A stretch of 64,000 bases of DNA. Source: Haloflavibacter putidus. GTDB taxonomy: Bacteria; Bacteroidota; Bacteroidia; Flavobacteriales; Flavobacteriaceae. The DNA lies in contig NZ_VIAR01000005.1 of assembly GCF_006546625.1 (NCBI RefSeq), positions 1-64,000 on the forward strand, written 5' to 3'. Below the pieces are notes generated by a model, which worked only from the letters and a program-made list of their open reading frames with translations, was not told where the DNA came from and did not search any database. The translations under genes were made by a program, and so were the position numbers. Below, piece by piece: positions 29,088-36,826 of the stretch (its first letter is position 1; every line of letters starts with the position of its first letter).

Positions 29088-29122
29088 CGGTTTTTTTAAA
29101 TGTGTTACAACTTGTGTATATC

Positions 29123-29240
29123 CCCAAAAATATATAACTTTTTCGATATATTTTAATATATATAGGGATTTTTATTAAATACCACTAGGTTTTATGTTTA
29201 TTTAAGAAGCAGATGATATCATTTTTGAGGTCTTGTCTTA
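29123..29240. repeat. Direct repeat copy A, with 33437-33550
   Basis: The block starting CCCAAAAATATATAACTTTT and running through a stretch that includes ACCACTAGGTTTTATG is repeated almost identically at 33437 onward. With the pseudogene it forms one duplicated segment of at least 600 bases that flanks the DNA in between as direct repeats. Confidence 0.8.
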
Positions 29241-29771
29241 GATATGCTATGGGCTCTCCTACTTCAGGGGAAGGCGATGTTACAATGCTGAAATCAAGTA
29301 TTTTTTGATAAATGAATTGCTCTCCCAGGAAACGGACTAAATGCTCATAAATTTCATTAATTATGGTTGTTGTGTTTGATAAAAACATATTCCGGACAAT
29401 ATTTCCTAACCCCAAATCGTCTTGATTCCTCACAGGTTTTATAGATATAATATGTTAGTTCATTAAATTGGATTTTTAAATTATTTTGCTTTAATAAAAA
29501 TGGATCCGTTTTTAATTTCCGCTGCTGTGCTATCCGCTTCTTCAAAAACTGTAATTACAAGTCCCTCTAACTTTGGTGGATTATGCATTAAAGCGACAAT
29601 AACTTCTATGAAAATCGGGTTTCCTCTGGCATTGAAATTTATTATAATCTTCTCATTTACAATACTAACGGTAAAGAATAAATCTTGCAATGACAGGTGT
29701 AGAAAAATTAGCCTAAGTGCAATCTGATAAAAAAATGGGGCCGGATTTATTTCTTGCTGTTTCAATATCAA
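29185..29771 (-). pseudogene. Frameshifted copy of the 33500-34174 gene
   Basis: Three overlapping frames together match the intact 224-residue protein encoded at 33500-34174. Shared stretches include ARGNPIFIE, FEEADSTA, QFNELTYYI/QFSELTYFI, CEESRR, IYEHLVRFLGEQFIYQKI and the C-terminus CFLNKHKT. At least two frame changes (around 29481-29545 and 29357-29433) break the gene, and the N-terminal third is lost or unalignable. It is therefore a decayed duplicate. Confidence 0.85.
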
Positions 29772-29939
29772 TTGTTAAATTGATTAGGCTCTCTAGCTTT
29801 GCTACAGCTTCATAAATAAAATCGTTATTGCGATACATAGTTTTTTGTTCATTATTTTTAACTGTTCAGTGACAATGAACATTAAAATATAATGAACTTA
29901 GAAGGAAAAGACAAGGAATAATTAATAGAAACAACCTAA
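29772..29939. other. Non-coding stretch
   Basis: No ORF. It may include the decayed N-terminal part of the pseudogene on the minus strand. A short inverted repeat, TTCA-GTGACAATGAA, is near 29866-29880. I see nothing else. Confidence 0.4.
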
Positions 29940-29942
29940 GGA

Positions 29943-30208
29943 AATTGTTTTGAACCCTATAAAATAAGAGTACTCTTTCTTTTAGTTACCTCTAGTCTTT
30001 TTGCTCAAGATGCCGTTATCACAGTTAACGAAGTCCGTGATTATATTGGGCAGGAAGTAACTTTACAAGGTAAAATAAATCAAATTGTTCATTTAACTAC
30101 TTTGCCTATGAGGGTAAAACAATAAAGGTTTTAGATACTATAGAAACTTTTCGGGGCAAGCCTCAAATGGTTGTTAATGGTCCTGGACAGATGGAGGTTT
30201 TGGAGTAG
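29943..30208 (+). pseudogene. Remnant of a secreted OB-fold protein gene
   Basis: Frame from 29961 reads a signal-peptide-like KIRVLFLLVTSSLFAQDAV followed by ITVNEVRDYIGQEVTLQGKI, then a stop at 30123. A second frame from 30107 reads YEGKTIKVLDTIETFRGKPQ and ends QMEVLE with a stop at 30206. Together they resemble a small periplasmic OB-fold protein with an internal deletion and frameshift, and no ATG at the start. It is a degraded gene. Confidence 0.6.
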
Positions 30209-30369
30209 GTGTATTTGGTGACGTGTTTGTATATGACAAGTAAGGTGCAGAAAAGAGCGAAATTTTCGGTTTAGCACAGGTTTTAGCAATTTCAAGTGGA
30301 TTCGGACGTAGTTTCCCTAAGGTTTGGGACTCCGTAATTGCGGTTATACATTGCTAGGCACTGGCTTTT
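30209..30369. repeat. attC-like element 4
   Basis: Non-coding. It ends with ATACATTGCTAGGCACTGGC at 30346-30365, nearly the same as the end of element 3 at 31300-31319, and overlaps the 3' end of the next minus-strand gene. The other arm is less clear (GGTTTTAGCAATTTCAAG; CTCCGTAATTGCGG). Confidence 0.45.
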
Positions 30370-31016
30370 ATCCGCTTTCTTAATTCAGATTTCGCTTTAT
30401 TTAGGTCAATATTCAGTTCGTTTTCAATATCCATAATCAGTGTTTTTCCATATTGCCATAGGAATTTGTCAAGTTCATAATTAGAATAATTCTCTAAGCT
30501 CAATTCTCGTTTAAATTTATCAAATGTTATGTAAAATTCATTAAAATTCTCAGGGTTTTTAAATGTGATTTTAGTTTTATTTTTTTGTCCTAAATATCCT
30601 TTAATTATAATCCAAATGTAGCTATCGTAAATTGGCGTTTTGTATTCGCTCAAAAAGTGAACATATTTTGAAGCAAATGAAAGATTGTTTCTTTTAAAAC
30701 GATTCCCTTTATTATTCGTCCACTCAATGTTTGAAATCTTATCCACGAATTTTACGTAATCATTGAGTTCATTTAGCTTAATTTTTTCGCTGTTTACATT
30801 TATGATTTTCTCAACAACAGGATTTATATTTGTGATTGCAGTCGAATAGATTTTATTCAGAGCAGCAACTTTAATCAGCACATTATATTTGTCATTATCA
30901 TTGTCAAAAGTCCGAAATAATTTGAGCAGATTTTCATTCAGCTCGTTTCCTTCTTCACGAGAATATTGGGCGAGTATTTTAGTAATAAATTCTTTAGTTG
31001 GTTTTTGTAATTGCAT
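30354..31016 (-). CDS. Hypothetical protein, cassette-borne
   Basis: The 220-residue protein is basic, helical and soluble. The central stretch FASKYVHFLSEYKTPIYDSY resembles a motif seen in uncharacterised bacterial proteins often found in defence-type regions; this is recollection, not proof. No catalytic residues can be named. The gene is bounded by repeated non-coding elements on both sides, like a single-gene cassette. Confidence 0.65.
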   Translation of the reverse strand: MQLQKPTKEFITKILAQYSREEGNELNENLLKLFRTFDNDNDKYNVLIKVAALNKIYSTAITNINPVVEKIINVNSEKIKLNELNDYVKFVDKISNIEWTNNKGNRFKRNNLSFASKYVHFLSEYKTPIYDSYIWIIIKGYLGQKNKTKITFKNPENFNEFYITFDKFKRELSLENYSNYELDKFLWQYGKTLIMDIENELNIDLNKAKSELRKRIKASA

Positions 31017-31023
31017 TTTTTTA

Positions 31024-31170
31024 GCTTGTGGCTAACTAGTTATATCACCTCAAATATACATTTTTAATACAATTTTTTACTGGATCAAGCGCTACAAGGT
31101 TATTAGAGCGTAAATCTGGTAGGTGCACAATTAGCCTGTCGAGGCTGGATTGGTTTATAAGGCAGGCGGA
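31024..31170. repeat. Intergenic repeat, copy 1 (second copy 33246-33393)
   Basis: Sequence from AGCTTGTGGCTAACTAGTT onward, including TTTTTACTGGATCAA and CTGTCGAGGCTG, closely matches 33246-33393. Both copies lie just upstream of a minus-strand gene. The shared core is non-coding. Confidence 0.75.
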
Positions 31171-31179
31171 ATAATACCG

Positions 31180-31323
31180 TCTAGACAACGGTCTAGTATA
31201 AGAATAGTAGCGGGTTTTCTATCCTAAACCTTTCGGTTTTGCACTGACCTTTATTTTATATATATAATTTCGTTTATCACTTAAACCGCTATTATTTTTA
31301 TACATTGTTGGGCACTGGCTTTT
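31180..31323. repeat. attC-like palindromic element 3
   Basis: TATAAGAATAGTAGCGG at 31197-31213 pairs with CCGCTATTATTTTTATA at 31286-31302 (15 of 17 positions). Outside lie GACAACGGTCTAG and ATTGTTGGGCACTGG. On the gene strand the end reads GCCCAAC, matching the attC core RYYYAAC. A small hairpin AAACC/GGTTT lies in the middle. Same family as element 2. Confidence 0.55.
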
Positions 31324-31325
31324 TT

Positions 31326-31994
31326 TTAATCAAAGTATTGCTCTAATTCAGCTCTCATAACTTCATTTTCGCGAATTATCCATCTTTTAAAAGCGGTAAA
31401 ATTTGATGATTTTTTCAAATGTCTTTTTATATGAGCTAAAAAATTAGCTTTATCATCATCGTCAAAACCGTCAGAATAGTAATTAAATAAATATTCTTGA
31501 AAATCTCTTATCTCTTCCAAAATCTTGTTTCTTAGATTACTAGATTCGATAGTTTTCAACTTAGTTGTACCATTAAAAACAGCATTTAATAATTCAGCTG
31601 TGGAAAGTGTTGATTGATTTTGGTCTAGAGGTTCAATTGTAACTGTTTCTTTTGGAAACGGTTTCATTGTTATTTTTAGTCTATTTTCTATATCTTCATT
31701 AATATCTGTGCAGTCAATAATATCACCATAGTTGTCAAGTTTAGTATTATTACAATGACTACAAGACCAAAATAGATTATCCCATTGGAACTTTAAATCC
31801 TGATTGCCTTTGTGAGGTCTAAAATGTTCAACATTTATTGTTACAGGTTCTTTATAACCACAGATGTAACACTTGTTTTTAAAATCGGTTTTTATTCTTT
31901 CTAATACGTCACCACATTTGTAATCACCATTTGCTTTTGCTTTTTCGGTATCCAAACATTCTGGTGCTGGTTGAGATTTTTCAAAATGCACCAT
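31326..31994 (-). CDS. ptuB: PtuB-like HNH endonuclease of a Septu-type system
   Basis: The 222-residue protein has an HNH nuclease fold with a structural zinc site: CYICGYK, then VEHFRPHKGN, then LFWSCSHCNNTKLDNYGD. In the Septu system PtuB is the nuclease effector that cuts nucleic acid when released or activated by PtuA. It starts 3 bases after the ATPase gene in the same direction, the usual ptuA-ptuB order. C-terminal helices (about 140-222) would contact PtuA. The alternative is a retron-associated HNH, but no reverse transcriptase is present. Confidence 0.78.
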   Translation of the reverse strand: MVHFEKSQPAPECLDTEKAKANGDYKCGDVLERIKTDFKNKCYICGYKEPVTINVEHFRPHKGNQDLKFQWDNLFWSCSHCNNTKLDNYGDIIDCTDINEDIENRLKITMKPFPKETVTIEPLDQNQSTLSTAELLNAVFNGTTKLKTIESSNLRNKILEEIRDFQEYLFNYYSDGFDDDDKANFLAHIKRHLKKSSNFTAFKRWIIRENEVMRAELEQYFD

Positions 31995-31997
31995 AAT

Positions 31998-33233
31998 TTA
32001 CTCTTCTTTTTTCTTTTTGGTTAATTCTTTTAGACTCAGCTCTTGAAGTTTAACCAATAATTCATTAGAGAGATACTTTGGTGAATGAGCGAAATAGTTT
32101 CTTAAGTCAATAAGATTTTTTCTTTGTTCAGGTGTTAAATCATCTTTCTCAACTAGTTTTTCAAACTCTTTAATCTTAATCTTTATTTCATCTGAGTATT
32201 TGTCAGTCTTAAAATAACTTTCTATCAATGCATCATATGAATAATTGGATAAGTCAGTAGTAACTATTTTAGTTTCTAAATCACAAATTGTTGCATTGGA
32301 AATGGATGATAAAACGAAAGGTGAATGAGTCGTTACAATAAATTGAATTCTTGGAAAGAAATCTGTTAAAAAAGGAAGTATCTTTTTTTGTAAGTCAACG
32401 TGTAGGTGAGTTTCAATTTCATCTATAATTACGATTCCTTCTAAATCATAAGTTTTAACATTATGAGCTTCCATTCTCAAAATAAGTTCGGAAACTATAC
32501 TAATAATAGCTGAATAACCGTCTGATAAATTATTGAAATTGAAAGGCTCAATTTCATTGGTTATAATTTCAAAATTATAAGACTTTCTGTCAAACTTAAG
32601 TTTGAGAGAATCAAAATCAAAAATATTCTTAAGTCGCTCTTCAAATCTTTTGAACCAATCGTCAATTTTGTTGACAGTTTCAATTTCATCATCGTCTCGT
32701 GCAAATGACCTGTCAGCTTTTAGGTTAACTAAATACTGAATGAAATTGGTATTGACTTTATCTTGTATTCTATATTTCTTTTTTAAATCTAATTTTTTTA
32801 TTCCTTGAGGAATATTCAAATTACTCAATCTTTTTGAGTCAAAAAATGATAATAAAAACTCTCCTTTTTGACATTGGTTGTGAATTTCCATTGTTTCGTT
32901 TGAAAACTGAATTTCTGTGCCACCGAATTGATTAAACCAATTTTCCAAATGTCTAATGGTATTTTCAGTTTGTGCAATTTGCTTCTTGTCAGTTAATGCT
33001 TTTATCCTGTTTTTAGAAAAGCTTAGACTTTGATTTTGAGCATCCCAACTTTGAAAACTTCCATTGTCAATTTGGGTTAAATACTTGTTCAACTCCAAAA
33101 GAAGACTAGTTTTTCCACTACCATTTTTCCCTGTTAGAATTAAATGTTGTCTTTTTTCTTTCGAAAGAGGAATATTAAAGTCTTTTATATTCCTAGAATA
33201 GTTAATTTTTATATTGGTTATAAAGTTTTCCAT
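31998..33233 (-). CDS. ptuA: PtuA-like SMC/ABC-type ATPase of a Septu-type system
   Basis: The 411-residue protein carries Walker A LTGKNGSGKTSLLLEL (about 33-48), a signature-like FNNLSDGYSAIISIVSEL, Walker B GIVIIDEIETHLH and the H-loop IVTTHSPFVLSS, as in AAA_15/AAA_21 OLD-like ATPases. In Septu PtuA senses infection using ATP and controls PtuB. The gene lies directly before the HNH gene. The protein is slightly short relative to some PtuA proteins, but all ATPase motifs are intact. Confidence 0.8.
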   Translation of the reverse strand: MENFITNIKINYSRNIKDFNIPLSKEKRQHLILTGKNGSGKTSLLLELNKYLTQIDNGSFQSWDAQNQSLSFSKNRIKALTDKKQIAQTENTIRHLENWFNQFGGTEIQFSNETMEIHNQCQKGEFLLSFFDSKRLSNLNIPQGIKKLDLKKKYRIQDKVNTNFIQYLVNLKADRSFARDDDEIETVNKIDDWFKRFEERLKNIFDFDSLKLKFDRKSYNFEIITNEIEPFNFNNLSDGYSAIISIVSELILRMEAHNVKTYDLEGIVIIDEIETHLHVDLQKKILPFLTDFFPRIQFIVTTHSPFVLSSISNATICDLETKIVTTDLSNYSYDALIESYFKTDKYSDEIKIKIKEFEKLVEKDDLTPEQRKNLIDLRNYFAHSPKYLSNELLVKLQELSLKELTKKKKEE

Positions 33234-33245
33234 TTAGTTTTTTTT

Positions 33246-33393
33246 CAGCTTGTGCCCAACTGGTTATATCAACTCAAATATACACTTTTAATACAATTTT
33301 TTACTGGATCAACCGCCTCAAGGTTATTGGGGCGAAAATCTAGCAGGTTGACAGTCACCCTGTCGAGGCTGACTTGCTTTTTAAGGCAAGGAG
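33246..33393. repeat. Intergenic repeat, copy 2
   Basis: Matches 31024-31170 closely, from AGCTTGTGCCCAACTGGTT through TTTTTACTGGATCAA to CTGTCGAGGCTGAC. GCCCAAC again fits an attC-type core, and GGCAACTAGTT follows at about 33420. It precedes the Septu pair. Confidence 0.75.
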
Positions 33394-33436
33394 AACACTA
33401 TGCAATCGTGCACCAGCGAAGGCAACTAGTTCGTAT

Positions 33437-33550
33437 TCCCAAAAATATATAACTTTTTCGATATATGTTACTATTTATAGGGTTTTTTATTAAATACCAC
33501 TAGGTTTTATGTTTATTTAAGAAGCAGGTGATATCATTTTTGAGGTCTTG
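33437..33550. repeat. Direct repeat copy B, with 29123-29240
   Basis: Near-identical to 29123-29240. It continues into the 3' end of the intact 33500-34174 gene, as copy A continues into the pseudogene. Confidence 0.8.
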
Positions 33551-34174
33551 TTTTAGATATGCTATGGGCTCCCCTACCCCTGGAAATGGTGATTTCACAA
33601 AGCTGAAATCAAGTATTTTCTGGTAAATGAATTGCTCTCCTAAAAAACGAACTAAGTGTTCATAAATTTGATTGATAAGGCTTGCTGTATCTTGGATAAA
33701 GACATATCCCGGGCAGTATATCATTACGGCATAACGTCTTGATTCTTCACAGAATTCATTTATAAAATAGGTGAGTTCACTGAACTGGAATTTTATATTA
33801 TTTGTTTTGATGCTAATAGCGTTGTTTACAATGTCATCTGCTGTGCTATCGGCTTCTTCAAAGGCTGTAATTTCAATTCTTTCTAACTTCGGTGCTTTTT
33901 GAACTAAAGCTACAATAGCTTCTATAAAAATTGGGTTTCCTCTGGCATAGAAATTTATAAAAATTTGCTCATTTACAAAACTAACGGTAAAGGACAAATC
34001 TTTGCAGTAATAGTTAAGATGTAAATTAAAAGCGTTCATAAATTCCTTAATTGCACTTTGAGAGGGGTGGTTTTGAACCATGTATATATGCTGGCGGAAC
34101 CAGCTCCAAAAATGTTGTGGATTGTTATAAATGACTTGTTTTTTTAATTCGGTTTTGATTGAAATCTGTATCAT
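33500..34174 (-). CDS. Hypothetical protein with decayed paralogue
   Basis: The intact 224-residue protein is not recognised. It is cytoplasmic, mixed alpha/beta, with no catalytic motif I can name. The middle part (FVNEQIFINFYARGNPIFIE, then KAPKLERIEITAFEEADSTA) is the best conserved with the pseudogene at 29185-29771. It begins 29 bases after the ATPase gene of the mobile element and is probably cotranscribed with it. Confidence 0.7.
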   Translation of the reverse strand: MIQISIKTELKKQVIYNNPQHFWSWFRQHIYMVQNHPSQSAIKEFMNAFNLHLNYYCKDLSFTVSFVNEQIFINFYARGNPIFIEAIVALVQKAPKLERIEITAFEEADSTADDIVNNAISIKTNNIKFQFSELTYFINEFCEESRRYAVMIYCPGYVFIQDTASLINQIYEHLVRFLGEQFIYQKILDFSFVKSPFPGVGEPIAYLKQDLKNDITCFLNKHKT

Positions 34175-34203
34175 TTTATTTGATTTTAGTAGTTGGCTAA
34201 TAA

Positions 34204-34896
34204 TTATCTTTTGTCTTGGGTATGGGGATGAAATGCGATGAGGTTGAGCATTTCTCTGAGCTTTGATCGCACGCGTTTGCCGTAGCGCTCTTCTATTTCA
34301 CTAGCGTTTAGGTTGGTGGTAATATGCGTCATTCTCTTTGTAAAAAACTTGGGTTTAGTTCTGTAATTGGTATAAAACTCGTGTCTACTAAGCAGCACCT
34401 CAGCCATTACGTTTGTATCTTTACCATAGAAACGACCCGTTGGCTCTAGGCCGAGATCATAAAAGCAATAAGTCTTTTGATTGCCGTATTGAGAGATGAT
34501 CTTACTCCCATGTTCATTATAAGCGAAGGTAATTTCGCGCGCCGTTACCATTTGGTATTCGGGTTTTTGGTAGCATATTTCTGGCATAAGCTGCATAAGC
34601 GAAGTTTTGCCCACACCAACGGGGCCAGATAGCAAAACACCTTTATTGAGGTTGAGGTGTAGCCTTTTGGCGTTGCGCTTATCTTGGATCATAAGTACGC
34701 AGAGTTTGTAAATCAGTTCGTAATCGGATGAATTAATTTTAAAATGGCTCCCAAAGCGTTCTTTGCCTTTCGCGGTTAAGAAAGCAACCACTTGTTTTAG
34801 GCTATAATGAAAATGATTATCGTGTTTTATGGCAAGGCAAAACTCTTGGTTATTGGCCGCCTTAATAAGTTTACCTATAGGATTAGAGTGGTTCAT
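34204..34896 (-). CDS. DnaC/IstB-like P-loop ATPase
   Basis: The 230-residue protein has Walker A LLSGPVGVGKTSLMQL (about 88-103), a Walker B-like TYCFYDLGLEP and the sensor strand MTHITTNLNASEIEERYGKRV with an arginine-finger-like R (RSKLREM). It resembles helicase loaders or DNA-transposition ATPases. It overlaps the upstream winged-helix gene by 14 bases. The pair recalls the DnaD-DnaC type replication modules of mobile elements. Function is inferred. Confidence 0.7.
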   Translation of the reverse strand: MNHSNPIGKLIKAANNQEFCLAIKHDNHFHYSLKQVVAFLTAKGKERFGSHFKINSSDYELIYKLCVLMIQDKRNAKRLHLNLNKGVLLSGPVGVGKTSLMQLMPEICYQKPEYQMVTAREITFAYNEHGSKIISQYGNQKTYCFYDLGLEPTGRFYGKDTNVMAEVLLSRHEFYTNYRTKPKFFTKRMTHITTNLNASEIEERYGKRVRSKLREMLNLIAFHPHTQDKR

Positions 34897-35548
34897 TGTA
34901 CATTTTGTTTTGGTTGAGTTGATGATTATTATCGATACCTTTTTGATTAAACTGCTGAAAACCTTTGGCTGAGGTCAGCCACTTTTTAGCCAGGGGTTGC
35001 CAATTTGTGATTGGCTTCACCCCTGCTATGTTCCAGTTGAGCTTCTCATAATACGCGATAAACTTTTCTGCCTCCATTATTAAATCAAGCTTGCTTGATT
35101 GATCTTCTTTTTTAAAAAAGTGGATGACTTCATTTTTAAAATTCAGCTTAAGCTGTTTATAAGATTTATAATCTTTATATAGTTTATATATGTTTATATA
35201 TGGTGGTAGTACATGTTTACCACTTGTTCCCTGCATGTTTATCGCTTGTTTAGCTTTTGGGTAAAAATTACCTAAGCTAAAGCGACTGCTTTGATAGACG
35301 TTCTTGGACGGATAATAGCGGATGTAATTCCACTTTTGAAGTTCGTTCAGGCATTTGTAATAAGTTTTTGTGGAACCTATTTTTGAATACTGCATAAGCT
35401 CCTCTCGCCCTGCTTGGAATTCAGTTTTGAATCTGCTTGCATTCGCAAATTGAAACAGGGCCATATAAAGAGAAATATGTGTTGGCCTGAGCTTTGTATC
35501 TTCATGAATCTTCCGGAACGCCTGGTTAAGGTGTTCGATGTAGTTCAT
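34883..35548 (-). CDS. Winged-helix replication-type protein
   Basis: The 221-residue protein begins with a helical winged-helix-like domain (RPTHISLYMALFQFANASRF, then MQYSKIGSTKTYYKCLNEL). This plan is seen in primosome-type and phage replication proteins of Bacteroidota mobile elements. The C-terminal part (TNWQPLAKKWLTSAKGF) resembles a DnaD-tail-like segment. It starts 4 bases after the HTH gene and overlaps the ATPase gene. No firm family name. Confidence 0.6.
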   Translation of the reverse strand: MNYIEHLNQAFRKIHEDTKLRPTHISLYMALFQFANASRFKTEFQAGREELMQYSKIGSTKTYYKCLNELQKWNYIRYYPSKNVYQSSRFSLGNFYPKAKQAINMQGTSGKHVLPPYINIYKLYKDYKSYKQLKLNFKNEVIHFFKKEDQSSKLDLIMEAEKFIAYYEKLNWNIAGVKPITNWQPLAKKWLTSAKGFQQFNQKGIDNNHQLNQNKMYNEPL

Positions 35549-35552
35549 GAGA

Positions 35553-35819
35553 CTAGATTTTATTATCCATTAAAAGTTTATCAATTTGCTCAACATCATA
35601 ATAATACGAGCCACCAATCTTACTACAAGGAATAACATTATTCACCCTATAATTCAGCAAGGTGGGTTTTGAGATATTGAGATACTCCGCTGCCTCATCC
35701 GTTCTTAGCCAGCGTTTTTTAATAGCGTTTTTCTGATTGAGTTCAATCTCATTTAACTTGTTTAGGAGATCATTTTTTAAATCTGTTAAGTGTTTTGTGG
35801 TTACAATTTCTGCGTTCAT
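35553..35819 (-). CDS. Excisionase-type helix-turn-helix protein
   Basis: The 88-residue protein has a MerR/HTH_17-type DNA-binding domain (RTDEAAEYLNISKPTLLNYR, then CSKIGGSYYYDVEQIDKLL), common in excisionases and small regulators of Bacteroidota elements. It lies beside the integrase and RteC genes and may control excision or the replication-like genes that follow. Confidence 0.82.
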   Translation of the reverse strand: MNAEIVTTKHLTDLKNDLLNKLNEIELNQKNAIKKRWLRTDEAAEYLNISKPTLLNYRVNNVIPCSKIGGSYYYDVEQIDKLLMDNKI

Positions 35820-35940
35820 AGTGTTTGATTTTGATTAATACTTGTTTTGAGACTTTCCAGGAGTAAAAATCAGTATGAAGCAGAAACAAATCACCCGATA
35901 TCAGGTAGATATCGGGTGAAAATTTAACATTTAAGTATGC

Positions 35941-36753
35941 CTATAAATTGTTTTTCAGTGCAAATTCAAGTTTATTAATGAATTTTGTAAGATCCTTACG
36001 GTTCTTTATATCATCAATTGTTTGGTAGTAATTTTTAGGAAGTTTAATATGAAAAGCTTTCGAAAGAGATTGGATAATTTCTTTGATCGTTGTATCCCCG
36101 TTATTGATTGACTTGGAATAATAAAGCGCATAAGCGATTTCGACAAAATCTGTTGAACTTGCTGTCCAAGGATGCCTAACATCGAGATTTGATATTTCTA
36201 TTTTACCGGAATTTTTTTGATGTTGTCTTTTATCCAGGTAAGATTTAAATTTTTCTATTGCTAGGCTTTTCGCATAAATACCACTGTATGCACACTCATA
36301 AAAGTCGTATGAAAGTGCTTTTACATACATATCATTATTAGAAGAATTCGATTCTGATGCTGTAAAATAAAGCTTATCTACTTTATCTGGATAGTATCTT
36401 AGATTGAAAATAAATTCTTTATGTTTATCATAGAACTTATCTATTTTTTTTAAGGTCTTATCATAAATTTTTTCTTTTTTTAAAGCTGACTTACCTATAA
36501 GCTCAACTTCGAAATCTCTAACCTTTTTATAAAAATAAATATGCTGCGTTATACTCGGCTTCACATACTTAAAGAATCTTGTTTGCTTTGAAATGGATTT
36601 GTCTTCATCTGTATAATATATTTGTTTAAGCTTGACAAGATATTCTTTTGACATGGACAAAGCTTCAATAGCTTCATTTACAACTTCCTGCGATTTATTT
36701 TGAATTTGTTTTAATTCCTCATCAAAAGCATTGATTATTAACTGATACTCCAT
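35941..36753 (-). CDS. rteC: RteC-like protein
   Basis: A protein of about 270 residues matching RteC, a regulator first known from the conjugative transposon CTnDOT, where it activates excision genes. Helical, with C-terminal helix-turn-helix-like residues (NNGDTTIKEIIQSLSKAFHI). The frame is open to 36813, but the first 20 residues are hydrophobic and odd; ATG at 36753 (MEYQLIINAFDEELKQIQ) is the more natural start. It lies between the integrase and the HTH gene. Confidence 0.78.
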   Translation of the reverse strand: MEYQLIINAFDEELKQIQNKSQEVVNEAIEALSMSKEYLVKLKQIYYTDEDKSISKQTRFFKYVKPSITQHIYFYKKVRDFEVELIGKSALKKEKIYDKTLKKIDKFYDKHKEFIFNLRYYPDKVDKLYFTASESNSSNNDMYVKALSYDFYECAYSGIYAKSLAIEKFKSYLDKRQHQKNSGKIEISNLDVRHPWTASSTDFVEIAYALYYSKSINNGDTTIKEIIQSLSKAFHIKLPKNYYQTIDDIKNRKDLTKFINKLEFALKNNL

Positions 36754-36826
36754 TATCAACCATATATTTAACATAAATATTAGTAAATATATAATTTTAA
36801 ATAATATCAACACTAAATAAATATAT

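Noticed and set aside
31326-33233. Retron-type system containing the ATPase-HNH pair
   Set aside because: No reverse transcriptase gene or msr-msd-like RNA is visible nearby, so a stand-alone Septu-type pair is favoured.
36754-36813. N-terminal extension of the RteC frame as a membrane segment
   Set aside because: The extra 20 residues are hydrophobic but RteC is cytoplasmic and ATG at 36753 gives the family-like start.
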